The notes under the pieces are model-generated. The model did not search any database and was not told where the DNA came from. It worked only from the letters and a program-made list of their open reading frames with translations. A DNA stretch of 64,000 nucleotides. Source: Castanea sativa (Eukaryota > Streptophyta > Magnoliopsida > Fagales > Fagaceae). Positions 59,376 through 64,000 of the stretch are shown here, in pieces; within the stretch, counting starts at the first letter, position 1, and each line of letters starts with the position of its first letter. A program made the position numbers and the translations under genes. The stretch spans positions 25,173,614 through 25,237,613 of the forward strand of contig NC_134015.1 of the NCBI RefSeq assembly GCF_040712315.1, written 5' to 3'.

Positions 59376-60546
59376 ATATTAAAATGGAAGTTGTTAATTA
59401 CACTGCCAATCATGTTCTAGCAAAGATAACTGAGGAAGATGGTTTTGTGTGGTACACGACCGGGTTTTATGGGTGGCCAGATGCACAACAAAAATTTAAA
59501 TCATGGAAGTTATTGGCACACTTGAAGAATTTTGTGGATGGTCCATGATTATGTGTAGGGGATTTTAATGCTTTTTTGAATGCTTTGGAGAAATTAAGCA
59601 TAAGGCAGCCACATTCAAGTCAGATTAATGAATTTCAAGATGCTCTTGATTTTTGCCAATTGGAAGATTTGGGTTATAGAGGTTATCCGTTTACTTGGAC
59701 AAACAAGAGGCTTGGAGATGCAAATACAAAGATGAGGCATGATAGAGCTGTTGACTCAAAGGGATGGAGGGAGAAATTCTTAATGAGTACCGTGGTACAC
59801 CTCCCCCCTCATGCTTCAGATCACTTACCTAATACTGTTCAGGTTCAGACATTCAGCCGCCAACAAAAAAGGTTTGATAGGTGCTTCAAGTTTAAGGAAA
59901 ATTGGCTACTTTGGGATGATTGTGAAGAGGTTATCCAAGGGGCATAGAATATGGCAAGATGTAGGGAGACCGTTATAGCAGCAATTAAGGAAACAATTAG
60001 TGCATGTGGGGTGGATTTACAAGCATGGGGAGCTTCTAAGGCTGAACCTGAAGTGGAGGCAATCAAGTAGCTACAAAACCGGCTTGATAGTTTATATAAG
60101 GCCGATTGTACTGATGCTAGTCAAGCTTAGTACTTGGAGGTGAGCAAAAAATTGGATGATCTTTTGGTAAAGTAGGAGATTTATTGGGCACAACGATCAA
60201 GAGTGGCTTGGCTTAAGCATGGGGGATAAAAATACGAAGTTTTTTCATTCGAAAGCAACACAAAGGCGTATAAGAAACCATATCAAGGGGATTGAGAATT
60301 CACAGGAACATTGGGTGGAGGAGGTAGAGGATATTGCAAAGGTGGCAATTGATTACTTTGATAATCTGTTTAGTGCAGGTTCATGTGATCAAATGGAGGA
60401 GTGTCTGGAATCTGTTTTGGCCAAGGTAACATCTGAGATGCAGAATTTTTTGTCTTGTGATTTTATTGCTGTGGAGATTAAAATAGTGGTGTTCCATATG
60501 GGACCCACAAAAGCACTTGGCCCATGGTATGATAGCTTTATTTTAT

Positions 60547-60706
60547 CAAAAATTCTGGCATGTTGTGGGTGATACTGTTGTTAATGTTGTTTTAAATGTT
60601 AGATTTTAACTTTAGTATGGTTTAAAGCAGGCAACATAATCCGTTCATTCAAAAAATCTAAAACAGCATTAACAACAATATCACCCACAACATGCCAGAA
60701 ATTTTG
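60547..60706. repeat. Inverted repeat (fold-back) within LINE ORF2
   Basis: CTGGCATGTTGTGGGTGATA at about 60556 recurs reverse-complemented ending at 60706. The arms are about 56-61 bp and the loop about 42 bp. The loop, read on the minus strand, gives NERIMLPALNHTKV, normal LINE RT text, so the middle and right arm are an inverted piece of the same region. Confidence 0.9.
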
Positions 60707-63329
60707 ACCAATAAGTCTTTGTAATGTTATCTATAAGATTATCTCCAAAGTTCTTGCAAACAGGTTGAAACAAGTGCTTCCTGAAATTATATCCCCTACC
60801 TAGAGTGCTTTTGTATTGGGTCACCTAATTACAGATAATGTTCTGGTGGCTTATTAGACTTTGTATACTATGCATTCTAGGAAGAAGAGTAAGACAAGTT
60901 CTTTGGCTTTGAAGTTGGATGTCAGCAAGGCATATGACCGGGTGGAGTGGCCTTTTTTATAGAGTATTATGCAAAGATTGGGTTTCCCTGAAAAATGGAT
61001 TGATAGAGTGATGAGTTGTGTTACTACTTCATCCTTCTCTATTTTAATTAATGGGAAATCCTATGGTAATGTGCTTCCCTCTACAGGAATTCGACAAGGA
61101 GATCCTATTTCACCATATTTATTTTTGTTGTGTGTAGAGGGCTTTACTTCCTTACTGACAAAGGAAGAAAATGAGGCCAAAATCCATGGAGTATCTATTT
61201 GTCGAGGGGCACCCAACATTTCTAATTTATTATTTGTAGATGATTCATTATTGTTCTGCAGGGCTACAAAAAATGAAGTGGAGACCATTTCAGAGATCCT
61301 TTAGACATATGCAAATGCATTGGGGCAGTGCATCAACTTGGAGAAATCCCCAGTCTATTTCAGTAGCAACACATCTACTGATCAGGAGCAAGATATTCAG
61401 AGAATATTGGGGGTGTAGGAGGTGAGTAGATTTGATTCATATCTGGGGCTGCCAACTTTGATTGGGAGAACTAAATACCATACCTTCATGTACTTGAAGG
61501 ATAGAATCGGAAAATAATTACAGGGCTGGAAGGGTATGATGTTATCTAAGGTGGGTAAAGAGGTGCTTATAAAGGCGGTGGCTCAGTCTATTCCTATCTA
61601 TACCATAATTGTATTTCAACTCCCTATGAAAATTTGTGATGAATTTGATGCGATGTGTGCTAAGTTTTGGTGGGGTCAAGTTGGGAATGCAAGGAAAATT
61701 CACTAGAAAAGTTGGGAAAAGCTAACACTCTCGAAGAGAGATGGTGGAATGGATTTTCGAGATCTAAGGGCCTTTAATTTAGCTATGTTACCCAAGCAAG
61801 GGTGGAGGTTACTGCATGATAATACTTCTTTGGTGTACAAGTGCATGAAAGCAAGGTATTTTCCAAGAACTCATTTTCTTGAGTCCAAGGTGTCTCTTAA
61901 TTGTTCATATGTTTGGAAGAGTATTATGGCAGCCATGCCTACATTAAAGTCGGGTTGTTGTTGGAGTGTTGGAAGTGGGCATTCAATCCGGGTTTTGGGG
62001 GATAAATGGATTCCTAATTATCTTACAAATTCTATTATTCATTCGACCAAGGAGGAAGTCCAGGATGCTCTTGTTTCGGACCTAATAAATCAAGAGCTAC
62101 ATTTGTGGAGGACTGATTGGATTTTGGAGATATTTGATAAGGAAGATGCTGAAGCCATTTGTAGAATTCCTTTAAGTAGACGGGATGTGGATGATTCTAT
62201 ACTCTGGCTGCCTAATAAGAAGGGATTGTTCACTGTCAAATCTACTTATAAGGTGGCTAGGGAGCTGTTGCGAAGAGAGAATGTGGCCAAGAGCTCTGGT
62301 GGTTGTGCTGGGAAGAGGATTTGGGCTGCTCTATGAAAACTTAAAATCTCAAACAATGTGAAGGTGTTTGCCTGGAGAGCTTGCAATGATATTCTACCAA
62401 TGAAGATGAATCTTGTTAACCGAAGGATTATCGCGGATGCTTCTTGTCCAATCTGCACTAGGTTTTAAGAGACAGTCGTGCATGTGCTTTGGGATTATGA
62501 CGCTGCTCAGGATGTGTGGCCAGGTAGCTTGAAATCGCTGCAGAAAGGAAAGCATGGGCCGCTTGATATGTTCCAGTTGATGGAGTATTTAATGGAGCGG
62601 TTGGCTTGGGAAGACTTGGAGTTGATGCTAGTTCAAGCGTGGCTGATCTGGACTCAGCAGAATAAAGTGATACATGGAGGGCGATTCCATGATCCAGGTT
62701 GGCTGAACAAAAGAGCAATGGAATATTTAGAGGAGTATCAGGCTATACAGAATTAGTTTGATGCAGACCGGGTGTAGCAGCCAAGTCGGGATTCATGGCA
62801 GCCTCCTCCATCTTCGGTTTACAAATTAAATTTCGATGCAGCTATGTTCTCTGGTTTGGATAGGACCGGTTTGGGAGCAGTGATTAGAAATGATAAAGGG
62901 GAAGTTATGGCTGCAATGTCAGCCAAGGGACCATCAATTTTATGCAGTGAAGAAGCAGAGTTCCTTGCATGTAGAAAGGCGATCGAATTTGCCACAGATA
63001 CTGGTTTTTCTGAATTCATTGTTGAAGGATAATAGTACAATCATGCAAGATGTATCCTCTCTGAATGAAGATGAGTCATTGATGGGGAATGTGGTAGGTG
63101 ACATCCAACTGATGATTAGAGGGCTGCATTGGGTGAATGTTGAGTTTACAAGAAAGGGAGGAAACAAAGTGGCTCATGCGTTAGCTCAATATGCAAAAGA
63201 TTTAATAGATGATATGTATTGGATGGAAGATTTGCCTCCATTTGCTAGGGAAGCTTTGTATCATGATGCAAACATTATTGGTTAATTGAATGCAAATTTT
63301 TCTTTCAAATAAAAAAAAAAATAGAATTC

Positions 63330-64000
63330 CAGCATTTTTAGTAGAAAATGCATTCCAAACTAAAAATATTTTATGGCTTTGTTGTAATAATTTTCTTTCT
63401 TTAATTTTTTTTCTTTATTCTTTTTGAAAAGAAAGAAAAGCCACCTTTATGAGATTATTAAACAATATGAGATGAGATTTTATGAACTTTTAGTTAGTTT
63501 ATGAGATTTTCTGAACTTTCAGTTTGTTTAATTATGTAGGAGATTTTATGAACCTTTATATTTCTTGCTTTAAATTTTCTATCTTTTATGACTTTTTGTG
63601 TTGGTTAATTAGATAAAATGGATTATAAAGTATGATCTTATTATATATAATAATTATTATTATGGGTTCAACAGTTTAACTATCCACCAATGGTTAATAT
63701 TATACCCTAAAAGCAGTAAAACCCATTTGAATGGAAATCCAATAAAAAATGGTAATTGAACTAATTAAATTTGGTTGCTACCAGTTAAGGGTCACCAAAT
63801 AGTCCATAGCCCATGAGTTGGCCATATAGCTTGCTAGCCCACCGGTCTACTGGGTGGCCTAGCCTAATTCTTTTAAGGTTCATGGGTAGCCCATTAGCTA
63901 AGTAGGGTAGATCGTGAGCTAGTTTTTTTTTTTTTTTTTCACATTGGGATGGCCCATTAGTTTGGCTTGTTTTTCTAGCCCATTAATTTGAAATTTATAA
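63330..64000. other. Intergenic, right edge
   Basis: AT-rich. From 63780 the words GCCCATTAG, TAGCCCA and GGCCTAGCC recur, resembling the start of another MITE, cut by the window edge. No gene seen. Confidence 0.45.

Larger units (their letters stand above)
54061..63285 (+). pseudogene. LINE ORF2 (endonuclease, RT, zinc finger, RNase H), disrupted
   Basis: Starts MRILSWNYQGLGT (endonuclease). It is cut by the LTR element after LALSWKNNI and resumes at 59381 with KMEVVNY; the endonuclease continues with CVGDFNAFL and ASDHLP. The RT has LKLDVSKAYDRVEW (about 60915), GIRQGDPISPYLF (61087) and FVDDSLLF (61231), Val replacing the usual Ala of FADD. The C-terminal zf-RVT has CPICTRF, then VVHVLWDY; an RNase H (62822-63285) has LNFDAAM and SEEAEF. 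A 2-base deletion in VEGD shifts the frame exactly at a catalytic Asp (63030). Several stops. A fold-back at 60547-60706 replaces part of the RT N-terminal region. Confidence 0.9.
52530..63322 (+). mobile_element. Plant L1-type LINE with RNase H, interrupted by an LTR element
   Basis: ORF1 and ORF2 in order, then a short poly-A (AATAAAAAAAAAAA, 63308-63321). Candidate target duplication AGAATTC occurs at 52523-52529 and 63323-63329, with partly matching bases beyond. Without the nested 54269-59380 insertion the element is about 5.7 kb, a near full-length size. Both ORFs are broken by stops and small indels. Confidence 0.9.

Noticed and set aside
59845..60066. Minus-strand frame opposite the LINE endonuclease
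   Set aside because: Shadow of ORF2; no start context or domain.

Overview
This is a repeat-rich, AT-rich stretch of a flowering-plant nuclear genome. It holds one intact host gene, split by a GT-AG intron. Everything else I recognise is transposon sequence: plant L1-type LINEs with an RNase H tail, a CACTA element, Ty3/gypsy elements of the Tat type, and MITEs. The mix suggests a woody eudicot, and Fagaceae (oak-like) is my guess, but species cannot be proven from sequence alone.

Layout. 1-1650: minus-strand LINE remnant cut by the left edge. 1651 to about 8950: decayed CACTA element on the plus strand with a clear left terminus, a tandem-repeat leader and transposase remnants; no right terminus found. 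9050-9331: LINE RNase H scrap. 9632-10816 and 12386-13740: two non-autonomous hAT-like elements with 8-bp target-site duplications (TSDs). 16314-20305 (minus): complete two-exon TMK-family receptor kinase, 942 codons, closest to TMK3. 20306-34672: its upstream region, split by a 10.1-kb Tat-like Ty3/gypsy element (23778-33865, plus) that itself carries a 270-bp MITE. 35088-45416: second Tat-like element (minus). 45671-51290: second, direct-order copy of the TMK 5' end and upstream region, with only a frameshifted signal-peptide stub of the gene. 52530-63322: plant L1-type LINE (plus) with a 5.1-kb gag-only LTR element (54269-59375) nested inside its ORF2.

How the parts relate. The two copies of the TMK upstream region record later insertions: each carries elements missing from the other, so empty sites can be read directly. 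Both Tat-like elements carry, between integrase and 3' LTR, a homologous gene on the opposite strand. It has a conserved N-terminal domain, a coiled-coil C-terminal part and GT-AG introns; in the second element a TATA box lies upstream of it. This antisense gene is the most interesting system here. It resembles the known putative-plant-transposon-protein family, so it is under-described rather than unknown.

No tRNA, rRNA, CRISPR, operon or microbial feature was seen. Apart from the TMK gene, every protein-like stretch I recognise belongs to a transposon and most are broken. In the first Tat element the stops I checked are mostly TAG where CAG or TGG is expected.
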